From Photobacterium sp. OFAV2-7 (GTDB lineage Bacteria > Pseudomonadota > Gammaproteobacteria > Enterobacterales > Vibrionaceae): 53,386 bases of DNA. The stretch is taken from the NCBI RefSeq assembly GCF_022347985.1, contig NZ_JAKRFQ010000006.1, positions 1 to 53,386 of the forward strand, written 5' to 3'. The notes under the pieces are model-generated. The model had not been told where the DNA came from. It worked only from the letters and a program-made list of their open reading frames with translations, and searched no databases. The first letter of the stretch is position 1; every line of letters starts with the position of its first letter. A program made the translations under genes and the position numbers. Of the stretch, positions 44,648 through 53,236 are shown piece by piece.

Positions 44648-44688
44648 CTTTATGAAATTTAACAAGCAGTGTCTATTATTTTGCAAAA
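44648..44688 (+). promoter_or_regulatory. Composite shared motif upstream of the GH94-like gene (site 8)
   Basis: CTTTATGAAATTTAACAA (44648-44665, the motif in reverse orientation) and TTTTGCAAAA (44679-44688) with a 13-base gap, then GTGCGCTAG. The second element is 84 bases from the ATG, the same spacing as sites 1 and 4. This copy is the most diverged. Confidence 0.55.
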
Positions 44689-44771
44689 GTGCGCTAGTTC
44701 TATTTTTTATAGTTTGAGTTCAAGCAACCTAGAAAACGAAAAGAAGCTACTAATACACTAAGGACTGAAGA

Positions 44772-47180
44772 ATGCTACTTTCTCCTAACTCTAAGGAATT
44801 CAAAGGCAACAGCGTGTTTGGTGACTGGATCATGAAATATGGTCTGCCGACGTTTAACTACAAAGCCAACCCGCTAACAACCCCTGAATGTGAATGGGAG
44901 CCGCTACCGTATCCTAAGACTCGTCAGAACTTCCATTTCATCGGCAACAAGGCGGTTTCGTTCCTGGTTGACAACTATGGTGGTACCGGCATGTGGGATG
45001 AACTGGAATGCTCACGCTGGCTGACCAAGCCCGATCATATTGATGGTGGTACGGGTCTGTCTCGCATTGAAGAGGCCGACGGCACAACATGGGGAACTTA
45101 TATCAAAGAAGCGCCTGAAGGCATGACGCCCGAGCGCCACTTCGGCCCTATGTTCTATTCTGTTCATCCTGAGCATAAAGGCCTGCGCCTGGACCGGGAG
45201 ATGATTTTGCCAGAAGGCGATCATCCTTGGGCTTTTGTTCGCGTTACTGTGAGCCTTGATAAAAACCAGATAGCTCGTACCGTTAAGCTATCGGAAGAGT
45301 GGGCACTTCGTCCTTACTATGCGGCAGCGATGGTGCTTCCGGAAGAACGTCGAGAGATCGCTGATGAGGTTTCTTATGAGGTTTCTCTTGGCAACCAGGT
45401 TATTGCGCAAGAAATTTTCGGTGATGACGATTTCGGTGGTGAAACCGGCGAGCCGGCCAAGATGATGATTGAGTCGTTCAACCCGGGCTTCGATGCTACA
45501 ACGGACGGCGAGCAGCAGCCAACGATTACGATGACAGGTGAAGTGACCCTTCAGCCGGGTGAAAGCAAAGAATTCTATTTCCGCTTTGGCCGTTTTGAAG
45601 AGGGGACGATCGACAAGCCAGAGAGCTTCTTTGATGATACTTTGGCGGCCGCTATTGAACGTTTGCCTGCCGGTAGCTGTGATGACCTGCCTTACACCTC
45701 TGCCGAGCTGGTCTGGAATGCGTCCTCGATCTACGGCATGGTATTCAAAGATAACATTATCGGTGATTACACTATTAACCAGGGGTGTGCCTATGCATTT
45801 ACAATTGGCATTAATGCAGCACCTCGTGACCCGCTTCAGTACGTGACGGCAATGGCCTACATGGAGCCTAAGCTGGCTCTTGAATGTCTGCGTAATACGC
45901 TGGGCTGGGGCTCGGAAGATGGTGACTTGCCATTTACCCTGGGCTCTGACAAAGAACCTAGTTTGATGGCGTTCCGTCCTTCGGATCAAGGCCTGTGGTC
46001 GCTTTGGGCGGCGTGTGAATATTACGCGCTGACGGGTGATTTGAAAGCATTTGGTGAAGATCAATATTACCACCCATTTCATGATCAAGAATCAATCTCT
46101 CTTAAAGAGAACCTTATTCGCCAGTTCCGCTTCTTCATCGATGAGGTTGGTCGCGGTACCGGCGGTCACCCACGTATCTGGAATGCTGACTGGCAGGATG
46201 ACGTATTAGATTTCGCCGGTGCATACGATAAGGAAGCAATGATTGCAGAAGGCGGCTCGGTATTTAACTCAGCGCTGGCGGCTTATGTTCTGCCGATGTT
46301 CGCAGGCCTGATGACGAAACTGGGCGAGGACGACATTGCCGCTGAAGCCCGTAAGGAAGCGGCTGAGCTACGCGCGCTGGTAGCCAAGTCTCACAACGGC
46401 AAATACTTTGCCCGTGCGACAGTGCCAAATGGCGACATCGTCGGTGACGATATCTGCTGGATTGAAGTCCAGGCGTTTGCGCTATTGTGTGGTGCGGCGG
46501 AAGATGCCGGCATGGTTGATACAGTTCTGCAATATGTCGATGACTTCAACGCGAAAGACAGCCCACTGGGTGCCCGCACCATGTTCCCTCACACCGGTAA
46601 GGGACGGGCATCTCGCGGGGGTGTCTGGTACACCATCAATGAAAAACTGATTGCCGGTGCGGCTAAGTTCGGTCGCAAAGACTGGGCTGCCCGCCACCTG
46701 GAAATGATGAGCCTGCATAACAAGACTCTTGCTTATCCTGATCGCTTCAACGGTGTTCTTTCAGGTCCCGATGCCTGGAACGCCCCGGAATCAACGCTTA
46801 ATCCGGGTGAGTCTTGGGAAGGCTGGAACCCTGAGAACAAAGGTGGCGGTGCCGATGGCGAGGTCATCCCAGAACAACAAAATGGTGGCAGTGTAGAGAA
46901 ACTTGATGAAGCCCTAGTCCAAATGGCGATGTACGCATCGATGCAGTCATTCCCTATCGCCAATACGCACTCCCATACCAACCCGATCCTGGGTCTGTTG
47001 CACTACGGTGGCGTGTTCGTCAACGAAGATTGTGAACTGGAAGTGGGAACGGGTATCGAGTTTGAAGCGCCGCACTGGAAACTGAACAAAGACGGCTCAG
47101 GCTGGATCATGACGGATCAGGAAATTACGGTTCACTCACCAAACGGTACATTTACCGGTACGGGCAAAGTTGAATTCTAA
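44772..47180 (+). CDS. GH94-like (alpha/alpha)6-barrel glycosidase or glycoside phosphorylase
   Basis: An 802-residue protein without signal peptide, close in length to cellobiose-phosphorylase-type enzymes. It has an N-terminal beta-sandwich (about 1-280) and a helical barrel with RPSDQGLWSLWAACEYYALTGD (402-423) and NADWQDDV (471-478), equivalent to the SDD-WLP-TGD and DWND blocks of GH94; D473/D476 are the candidate acids. A phosphorylase would leave sugar-1-phosphate. Phosphate-binding residues cannot be confirmed, so hydrolase activity (or a related family) is possible. Its promoter carries the composite motif and it precedes the GH2 gene. Confidence 0.72.
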   Translation: MLLSPNSKEFKGNSVFGDWIMKYGLPTFNYKANPLTTPECEWEPLPYPKTRQNFHFIGNKAVSFLVDNYGGTGMWDELECSRWLTKPDHIDGGTGLSRIEEADGTTWGTYIKEAPEGMTPERHFGPMFYSVHPEHKGLRLDREMILPEGDHPWAFVRVTVSLDKNQIARTVKLSEEWALRPYYAAAMVLPEERREIADEVSYEVSLGNQVIAQEIFGDDDFGGETGEPAKMMIESFNPGFDATTDGEQQPTITMTGEVTLQPGESKEFYFRFGRFEEGTIDKPESFFDDTLAAAIERLPAGSCDDLPYTSAELVWNASSIYGMVFKDNIIGDYTINQGCAYAFTIGINAAPRDPLQYVTAMAYMEPKLALECLRNTLGWGSEDGDLPFTLGSDKEPSLMAFRPSDQGLWSLWAACEYYALTGDLKAFGEDQYYHPFHDQESISLKENLIRQFRFFIDEVGRGTGGHPRIWNADWQDDVLDFAGAYDKEAMIAEGGSVFNSALAAYVLPMFAGLMTKLGEDDIAAEARKEAAELRALVAKSHNGKYFARATVPNGDIVGDDICWIEVQAFALLCGAAEDAGMVDTVLQYVDDFNAKDSPLGARTMFPHTGKGRASRGGVWYTINEKLIAGAAKFGRKDWAARHLEMMSLHNKTLAYPDRFNGVLSGPDAWNAPESTLNPGESWEGWNPENKGGGADGEVIPEQQNGGSVEKLDEALVQMAMYASMQSFPIANTHSHTNPILGLLHYGGVFVNEDCELEVGTGIEFEAPHWKLNKDGSGWIMTDQEITVHSPNGTFTGTGKVEF

Positions 47181-47198
47181 TTGCTGACGTAACTGTTA

Positions 47199-47223
47199 AA
47201 GCCCTCCCCGCGAGGGCTTTTTT
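47199..47223 (+). terminator. Terminator between the GH94-like and GH2 genes
   Basis: AAGCCCTC and GAGGGCTT pair around CCCGC, followed by TTTTTT that ends one base before the GGGGAG ribosome site of the GH2 gene. Read-through through this hairpin would be the simplest way to express GH2. Confidence 0.85.
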
Positions 47224-47236
47224 GGGGAGAAATGAA

Positions 47237-49408
47237 ATGCAGGGAAAAATCATCGGGCTTGCCATCTTGGCGGCCTTTTTGGCTATTGGGGTAACGGCCT
47301 GCGGGATCCAGTTTCTTGCCTGGGTAGCTGCGGTAGCCGCGGGTCTGTTTCTTTTCTGGGGACTGATGGTTCGCTATAAGCCTCGCACTGTCGGGCGGTT
47401 TGTGACCTTTTTACTTGGCTGTCGCAAGATTGCAGATGTAAAGCGCAGCGACAAGCAATCGGATGACTGGCCGGTCTGGTTTGCCAGACAAGAGAAAGAA
47501 GGCTGGAAAATCAGCATTGAGCACAACCATAAAACGCAATGGTCAGAGGATGTCGGCCCGGACAATGCGCTTCCCGAGTATCCGCGTCCGCAACTGGTGC
47601 GTGAGCGCTGGATGAACCTCAACGGCCTCTGGTCGTTCAATGTCCTCGACAAAATGCAGGATACCAACGAGGCATTCCCGGGCCAAATTCTGGTACCGTA
47701 TCCGGTCGAAGCTGCGCTGTCCGGTGTTGGCCGCCCTGTCTACGGGGGGGAGAAAATATGGTACAAGCGCACGTTTACGGTACCTGCAGAGTGGGAGAGT
47801 GACGAGCGTATCGTACTTCACTTTGGCGCTGTTGACTGGCAGGCCAGGGTGTATGTCAATGGCCAGTTTCAAACGGAGCATGTCGGTGGTTATACCCCGT
47901 TTTCTGTCGATATTACCGATGCTGTCGATCATCTTGGCGAAAATGAAATCGTTGTCGAGGTCTATGATCCGACCGACTCCGGTGAGAAAAGCCGTGATGC
48001 CCGCCAGCTTGGCAAGCAGTGTCTGACGCCGAGCATGATCAGCTATACGCCTTGCTCCGGGATCTGGCAGACTGTCTGGCTCGAGCCGGTTGCACCAACT
48101 CGCATCGAGCAAGTGGTGACGACTGCCAATATCAAAGCCGGTGTCGCCATGCTGGATGTGCTGACCAATCAGCCAACCGCCGGTTTCAATACCCGGGTCA
48201 CTATCAAGGGGGAACCGACCTCTGTTACCGTACCAACCGGTCACCCGATTATTGTTGCGCCCCAAGAGGTTATTCTCTGGGATTCCGACAATCCGCACCT
48301 TTATGAAATCACTGTTGAGTTGCTTGATGGCGACAGGGTGGTTGATCAGGTCGAGACTTACTTTGCCATCCGCGAGCTTGGCAAGAAGAAAGTGAACGGC
48401 AATGTTGTCTTTACCCTGAATGACAAACCGGTATTCCATCACGGCCCGCTTGATCAGGGGTACTGGCCTGACGGCAATTACTCTCCGGCATCAGATGAGG
48501 CATTGGTCTGGGATCTGGCACAGATAAAGGCGATGGGGTTCAACATGACCCGCAAGCATATCAAGGTTGAACCGGCGCGCTGGTATTATCATGCCGACCG
48601 GCTGGGCATCATGGTATGGCAGGATATGATCAGTGCGTCAGGCTTCGCTGCTCCGCCGCGAGATCTCTGGGTCGACTACCTGCAGCATGCTGCTCCATTT
48701 GGTGTCAAGCACATTAATATTCGGGACAACGATTATCAGGGCTGGGGACGCTCGGACGCTTCCAAGGCGCTGTACTATCAAGAGCTGGAAGAAATGATTA
48801 TCCACCTGCGTGTGTTCCCGTCTATTGTTTGCTGGATCCCGTTCAATGAATACTGGGGCCAGTTTGATGCCGCGGCGGCAACCGACTTTGTCAAGACGCT
48901 AGATAGCACACGTATTGTGAATAACGTGTCGGGCTTTTACGATCAGGGAGTAGGCGATGTCTATGACCTGCATGTGTACATGCAAGATCTCAAGCCGGTT
49001 GTTGATCCGGTGAACTACCGTGCCTGTGTTATCGGTGAATACGGTGGCCAGACATGGGCAATCGAAAGCGAAAAATTCAACGAGAAAACGTTCGGCTACG
49101 GCAAAAACGAGACCCAGGCTGAGTTTAAGGCTGCATTTACCGATGTGATGCACCGTCAGATGCTCCCTGTCATCGAAGCCGGCCTGGCGGGTACCGTCTA
49201 TACCCAAATCACCGACGTCGAAAGCGAGATCAACGGCCTTATTACCTACAACCGCAATGTTATCAAGATCCCGGTTGAGGAAGTGAAGGCGATCAATGAC
49301 AAGCTGTACCAGGCGTTCGACAAGCGTAATGCGCCCTCAGTGAGCTCGGCCAATACGGCGGCTCCGGTTACATCGTCACTGGCCATTGAGCAAGGCAGTA
49401 GTCACTAA
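47237..49408 (+). CDS. GH2 family beta-glycosidase with N-terminal membrane anchor
   Basis: A 723-residue protein. Two hydrophobic segments at the start (about 4-22 and 24-45) are followed by the GH2 sugar-binding beta domain (about 120-285), an Ig-like domain and a catalytic barrel with acid/base E538 (PFNEYWG) and nucleophile E601 (VIGEYGGQ). GH2 beta-galactosidases are usually cytoplasmic or fully secreted; here the enzyme is tethered to the inner membrane. VTAC at residues 19-22 looks like a lipobox but is followed by more hydrophobic residues. The ATG at 47237 is preceded by GGGGAG. Confidence 0.88.
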   Translation: MQGKIIGLAILAAFLAIGVTACGIQFLAWVAAVAAGLFLFWGLMVRYKPRTVGRFVTFLLGCRKIADVKRSDKQSDDWPVWFARQEKEGWKISIEHNHKTQWSEDVGPDNALPEYPRPQLVRERWMNLNGLWSFNVLDKMQDTNEAFPGQILVPYPVEAALSGVGRPVYGGEKIWYKRTFTVPAEWESDERIVLHFGAVDWQARVYVNGQFQTEHVGGYTPFSVDITDAVDHLGENEIVVEVYDPTDSGEKSRDARQLGKQCLTPSMISYTPCSGIWQTVWLEPVAPTRIEQVVTTANIKAGVAMLDVLTNQPTAGFNTRVTIKGEPTSVTVPTGHPIIVAPQEVILWDSDNPHLYEITVELLDGDRVVDQVETYFAIRELGKKKVNGNVVFTLNDKPVFHHGPLDQGYWPDGNYSPASDEALVWDLAQIKAMGFNMTRKHIKVEPARWYYHADRLGIMVWQDMISASGFAAPPRDLWVDYLQHAAPFGVKHINIRDNDYQGWGRSDASKALYYQELEEMIIHLRVFPSIVCWIPFNEYWGQFDAAAATDFVKTLDSTRIVNNVSGFYDQGVGDVYDLHVYMQDLKPVVDPVNYRACVIGEYGGQTWAIESEKFNEKTFGYGKNETQAEFKAAFTDVMHRQMLPVIEAGLAGTVYTQITDVESEINGLITYNRNVIKIPVEEVKAINDKLYQAFDKRNAPSVSSANTAAPVTSSLAIEQGSSH

Positions 49409-49456
49409 TGGGTTGTGTCGGTAAAACACATCCATAGATAGTTAAAAAAGATAGCT

Positions 49457-49479
49457 AAAGGCCGGTATGTCCGGCCTTT
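49457..49479 (+). terminator. Terminator of the GH2 gene
   Basis: AAAGGCCGG and CCGGCCTTT pair around TATGT, then a short C-interrupted T-run; 48 bases after the GH2 stop. Confidence 0.8.
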
Positions 49480-49531
49480 CTATTATCTGCTCTATCCTGT
49501 GTCGAACAGTATCAACCAATGTTTGAGGTTG

Positions 49532-49717
49532 TCAGCCTGCAGGTGTCTCGGCGTTTTCAGCTTGCCGGGCGGTTTGTTGGGTGGCATTGGGGTCAATATT
49601 GGTTTCAACGTCATTCACATAAAAGTCAATGGTCGGGACCGGAGCAAATTCCAATTTCGCTGACTCGCAACCATAAAGAAAAACTATTGCGGCAACTATG
49701 AAAATGTACTTTTTCAT
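49532..49717 (-). CDS. Small lipoprotein
   Basis: A 61-residue protein with a lipoprotein signal (MKKYIFIVAAIVFLYGC, Cys17) and a short acidic tail rich in Asn, Thr and Ala. AGAGAGG lies about eight bases before the ATG at 49717; the longer frame to 49759 is not needed. It is convergent with the GH2 gene. Function unknown. Confidence 0.7.
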   Translation of the reverse strand: MKKYIFIVAAIVFLYGCESAKLEFAPVPTIDFYVNDVETNIDPNATQQTARQAENAETPAG

Positions 49718-49882
49718 TTTGGCGCCTCTCTGTAGTGGATTTAACTGCGAAAGCAACAATAATATTAATATATATTTTCTTTAAATCCATTTTAATTTCT
49801 AAGAGTCGCCGGTAGTCGTTTTTAGTGTTCGATGTACATTATTTGTGCGATGTTATTTATTCTTAAATAAAGCGGTGATAAA

Positions 49883-49916
49883 AAAACGCTAGTCCTACGC
49901 AGAAGGCTAGCGTTTT
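49883..49916 (-). terminator. Terminator of the 48-residue gene
   Basis: AAAACGCTAG (49883-49892) and CTAGCGTTTT (49907-49916) pair around 14 bases; on the minus strand a run of T follows. It lies 75 bp past the stop of the gene at 49991. Confidence 0.75.
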
Positions 49917-49990
49917 GTGACAATCGGCAGGGTATTACGTTCATGGCTCTGTGAACGAGGCTAGATCAGGAACATGGCTGAGACCTGCTG

Positions 49991-50137
49991 CTAGCCGTTA
50001 TTGTCAAGATTGCATGATAGCAAGTAGCTGGCAGCCTCAGCATCGGGGTTGCTTCGGCGGTATTTACACGCATCATCTGCGGCGAGAAAAACCAGTACCA
50101 GCATCATGACGATCCAAATAGCCTGCTTTTTACACAT
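49991..50137 (-). CDS. 48-residue small membrane or secreted protein
   Basis: This short frame begins MCKKQAIWIVMMLVLVFLAA and continues with a polar, cysteine-containing tail (DDACKYRRSNPDAEAAS). AAGGA lies eight bases before the ATG, a T-rich terminator follows and a variant of the shared promoter motif lies about 56 bases upstream, so I consider it a real gene. The hydrophobic segment could be a signal anchor or a signal peptide ending at AA/DD. No family recognised. Confidence 0.65.
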   Translation of the reverse strand: MCKKQAIWIVMMLVLVFLAADDACKYRRSNPDAEAASYLLSCNLDNNG

Positions 50138-50192
50138 AATGACAGTCCTTATCTGTGATTAGGCCCAGTTTGCCCCTTTTGCCGCGGCAATT

Positions 50193-50211
50193 CAGTTATG
50201 ATTTTTCACAT
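50193..50211 (-). promoter_or_regulatory. Variant of the shared motif upstream of the 48-residue gene (site 9)
   Basis: On the minus strand ATGTGAAAAATCATAACTG, matching the consensus at about 15 of 19 positions. It overlaps the last codons of the TetR gene and lies about 56 bases before the 48-residue start. Confidence 0.45.
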
Positions 50212-50873
50212 CCCGTCTCGTCAAAATGCCAAACTTGCGCTGGTTCTGATTTTTGCGCGCCGCTACACCCGTCACTGGCATACCGGGCAAGAAATGTCTT
50301 GATCAGCTCGTTTTTTATCTCGTCATTTGCCCGGTTAAGTGTCGGCGCCTGGAAGATCGCCGGCCAGAACAGGGCACCGCTGACCATCGACCAGAACACC
50401 TCGGCGGCAAGAGGGGGATTGTCGGTAGTAATCCGCTGATCGGCTCTGGCGGCTTCGAGCCAGAGCGCGAGGGTGTCTTCCGAATCATCAATTTGTGTCA
50501 TGATGTTTCTGGCCAGCTCAGGGCATGAAACGAAGGCGCCCAGGGTGATTTTCATCAGATCGAGCCAGGCCGTATTGTTCACCACAGCCAGCTTGGCCTT
50601 GGCAAAGTCGTTAAGCTGGCTTTCAAGGCTGCGATCCCGAGAATAGCGGATCTGTTTGCGTTTGCCCGTTTCGACCATAAATCGCTGTAATACGGCCCTC
50701 AGCAGCGTTTCCTTGTTGGAAAAGTGATGATAGACAGTGCGCTTTGACACCCCTGCCAACTCAGTTATCGCTTCGATGGTGGCATTGTCGTAACCGGTTT
50801 GACGGAATACCTTGACGGCGGCATCGAGGATCAGTGTACGCTTTTTGCTGGCGCGGTTTCTGTTCTGCGGCAT
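50196..50873 (-). CDS. TetR-family regulator
   Basis: A 225-residue regulator with a standard TetR helix-turn-helix (ELAGVSKRTVYHHFSNKETLL, about residues 36-56) and a C-terminal ligand domain of the type found with RutR/AcrR-like proteins. I start at 50873 (MPQNRN); the longer frame runs into the terminator of the GH3 gene. It lies between the GH3 gene and the small protein on the same strand. Its target is not evident: no TetR-like palindrome stands out nearby. Confidence 0.87.
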   Translation of the reverse strand: MPQNRNRASKKRTLILDAAVKVFRQTGYDNATIEAITELAGVSKRTVYHHFSNKETLLRAVLQRFMVETGKRKQIRYSRDRSLESQLNDFAKAKLAVVNNTAWLDLMKITLGAFVSCPELARNIMTQIDDSEDTLALWLEAARADQRITTDNPPLAAEVFWSMVSGALFWPAIFQAPTLNRANDEIKNELIKTFLARYASDGCSGAQKSEPAQVWHFDETGCEKS

Positions 50874-50913
50874 GCTGATTTGGCTCGCTGTGGGTAGTTG
50901 GCGTGAATAACAA

Positions 50914-50933
50914 AGGGCAGCATGCGCTGCCCT
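50914..50933 (-). terminator. Terminator of the second GH3 gene
   Basis: AGGGCAGC and GCTGCCCT form an 8-bp stem with a 4-base loop, then TTTGTTATT on the minus strand, 31 bases after the GH3 stop. Confidence 0.75.
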
Positions 50934-50963
50934 CATAGTGTCGCTGTCGGGACCAAGTCCGGA

Positions 50964-53153
50964 TCAGGCAATCAGGCTTGGCTCCTCCTGCTTGCAGCTC
51001 ACCTCAAGCTTGGACAGCGCAGCGTTGTCTGAACTGTTACCGACATAAAGCTGGTAGTCGGTGAACTCAAAGACAAATTGCTGCTGGCTTTCATCGAAGT
51101 ATTCCAGCTCCTTGAGCATGACATCGATTTGAACCGTTTGGGTTTCGCCCGGTGCCAGATAGACCTTCTCAAAACCTTTAAGCAGTTTTTTGTGGCGTTC
51201 GACAGATGAACCTTCGCTGCCGACATAGACCTGGACAACTTCGCCGCCATACCTGTCGCCGGTATTGGTTACATCGACCGAGACGCGGATACAGTTATCA
51301 AGCTGCTGTGTCGTGTGGTTGGCAATGTCGAACTGGGTATAGCTCAGACCGAAGCCAAACGGATAAAGTGCGGTTTTCGCCTCTTTGTCCAGCAGGGTAT
51401 AGCCGTGGTAGAAACCGTATTCGACCTCGTTGCCTTTGTTGTCGAACGGACACAGGTCGTTGACCGAGCGGACGATAGAGAAAGGCAGTTTGCCGCTTGG
51501 GTTGACGTCGCCAAACAAGATCCGCACCCAGGCAGTACCGCCTTCCTGGCCCGGGTACCAGTTCTGCAGGATACAAGGTACCTTGTCAGCCCAGCCGGCG
51601 ATGTCCAGCATCGAGCCGGAAATCAGGTTGACCACAGTGTTCGGATTGATCCCGGCCAGGGCCTCGATAGCCTTGACCTGCGAGCGGCGAATACCCAGGT
51701 TGGCACGGTCACCACCGACACCTTTGCCTTCCTCGTCGGAGGCTACCGGCAGCTTCTGTCGCTTGAGGTTAAAGCGAACCAGTTTGGCGAGCCAAGGGTG
51801 GCCCATATTTTGGTAGCCGTCCGCAATCAGGCTGTAGTCGACATCCTGATCCGGCACCAGGTATTCGCCTTCATCGGTGTGGTCAAGGCCGGCAACAATC
51901 AGAACGGCATCAGCCAGGCGGGCATGCTGCTTTGCTTTGTCCAGATCGCGCTCGCTGCAGTGCACAATCTCCACGGTGTCGCCGAACTCGCGTTTGAGCG
52001 CATCGAGATAGGTGACCACTTTTTGTGACTGTACCCGGCTTGAGCCCTGGTCGCCGACACATTCCTTGCCGGCCATATCACCGACAACCAATAGCTTTTT
52101 CACCGTCTTGGTCAGCGGCAGGATATCACCGTCATTTTTGAGCAGGACCATGGATTTCTCGGCCACGTCGAGGGCGACCAGATCATTGTCACGCGTGGCG
52201 ACCATGTGTTTGCCGTAGTTGAGCTTGTCCTGCTGGGTGGTGAAAGCCAGTACGGTTCGGATCACCCGGCGGGCGGCCTCGTCGACATAGTTGACGTCGA
52301 CTTCGCCGGCCTCGACCAGGGCCAGTAGTTTTTGCTGATAGTGCACCGGGGTTGGCATCTCGACATCCATCCCGGCTTCGAGTGCCTTCTTGGTATCCCG
52401 GATCCCGAACATGAAATCGGACGAGGTAAAGCCCTCAAAGCCCCACATCTCACGCAGGATCTCTGTTAGCAGCTTTTTGCTTTCGCAGGCATGATCGCCT
52501 TCCATCTTGTTGTAGGCACCCATCAGTGACGCCGCACCGGCGTCGACAACACATTTCCTGAAGTGGGGCAGATAGACTTCGTGCAGGGTGCGCTGGTTAT
52601 CGAACGTCACATTGGTCCGGAAACGGGTATTTTCGATGTTGTTGACCGCATAATGCTTGATACAGGCCATAATGTTGTGGTCCTGGACCGTTTCGGTCAG
52701 TACCTTACCGAACTCACCGACATGGTAGGGATCTTCACCGTACGTTTCCTGGGCGCGCCCCCAGGCAGGGTGACGAAGCAGGTTGATGCATACCCCGGCG
52801 AAATAGTTACCGTTCTGGCCGCGTACCTCTCTGGCAATCACTTCACCGACTTTACGTTCCACGTCGCGGTCAAAAGAGGCGCCGCGGGCCATTGAGATCG
52901 GGAAACAGGTCGACTTGCCCATTGAAACACCGCGGGGGCCGTCGGAGAAACCTACCGGCGGGATCCCGAGACGTTCACAGCCATTGGTTTCGATAGGCAC
53001 CGGATTGTAGGCATCCTTGTATTTAGACACATTCTCGATCATTTTCCAGTTACCGTTGAGCAGCCAGACCTTTTCTTTCAAGGTCATCTGGCTGAGCAGG
53101 GATTCTGTTTTCTCCTCGATGGCTGCCTTATCGACGCCCATGGCTTTGTACAT
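50964..53153 (-). CDS. GH3 family beta-glycosidase (cytoplasmic), second copy
   Basis: A 729-residue enzyme without signal peptide. The GH3 barrel has DGPRG (about 71-75), KHY (166-168) and the nucleophile D246 in TSSDFMFG, followed by the C-terminal domain and a fibronectin-III-like domain (VDVTNTGDRYGGEVVQVYV). It is distinct from the GH3 protein at 26987. AGGAG lies ten bases before the ATG at 53153 and seven before a GTG at 53156; either may start translation. The shared motif is about 65 bases upstream. Confidence 0.92.
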   Translation of the reverse strand: MYKAMGVDKAAIEEKTESLLSQMTLKEKVWLLNGNWKMIENVSKYKDAYNPVPIETNGCERLGIPPVGFSDGPRGVSMGKSTCFPISMARGASFDRDVERKVGEVIAREVRGQNGNYFAGVCINLLRHPAWGRAQETYGEDPYHVGEFGKVLTETVQDHNIMACIKHYAVNNIENTRFRTNVTFDNQRTLHEVYLPHFRKCVVDAGAASLMGAYNKMEGDHACESKKLLTEILREMWGFEGFTSSDFMFGIRDTKKALEAGMDVEMPTPVHYQQKLLALVEAGEVDVNYVDEAARRVIRTVLAFTTQQDKLNYGKHMVATRDNDLVALDVAEKSMVLLKNDGDILPLTKTVKKLLVVGDMAGKECVGDQGSSRVQSQKVVTYLDALKREFGDTVEIVHCSERDLDKAKQHARLADAVLIVAGLDHTDEGEYLVPDQDVDYSLIADGYQNMGHPWLAKLVRFNLKRQKLPVASDEEGKGVGGDRANLGIRRSQVKAIEALAGINPNTVVNLISGSMLDIAGWADKVPCILQNWYPGQEGGTAWVRILFGDVNPSGKLPFSIVRSVNDLCPFDNKGNEVEYGFYHGYTLLDKEAKTALYPFGFGLSYTQFDIANHTTQQLDNCIRVSVDVTNTGDRYGGEVVQVYVGSEGSSVERHKKLLKGFEKVYLAPGETQTVQIDVMLKELEYFDESQQQFVFEFTDYQLYVGNSSDNAALSKLEVSCKQEEPSLIA

Positions 53154-53217
53154 CACAGTCACTCTCCTGAAGTAAATTTGTCAGTCGAGTTAAGGGTAGG
53201 GGTTTAGAAAAACAGGG

Positions 53218-53236
53218 CAATTATGATATTTCACAC
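53218..53236 (-). promoter_or_regulatory. Shared motif upstream of the second GH3 gene (site 7)
   Basis: On the minus strand GTGTGAAATATCATAATTG, 65 bases before the GH3 ATG. Beyond it the window ends in about 150 bases with no gene visible. Confidence 0.66.

Noticed and set aside
44671-44686. Sigma-54 promoter suggested by TTTTGCA upstream of the GH94-like gene and both ytfJ genes
   Set aside because: No GG at the -24 position ten bases before the GC in any of the three copies.
47237-47302. Lipoprotein signal in the GH2 protein (VTAC)
   Set aside because: The cysteine is followed by another long hydrophobic helix, so a membrane hairpin is more likely than lipidation; kept as a note in the entry.
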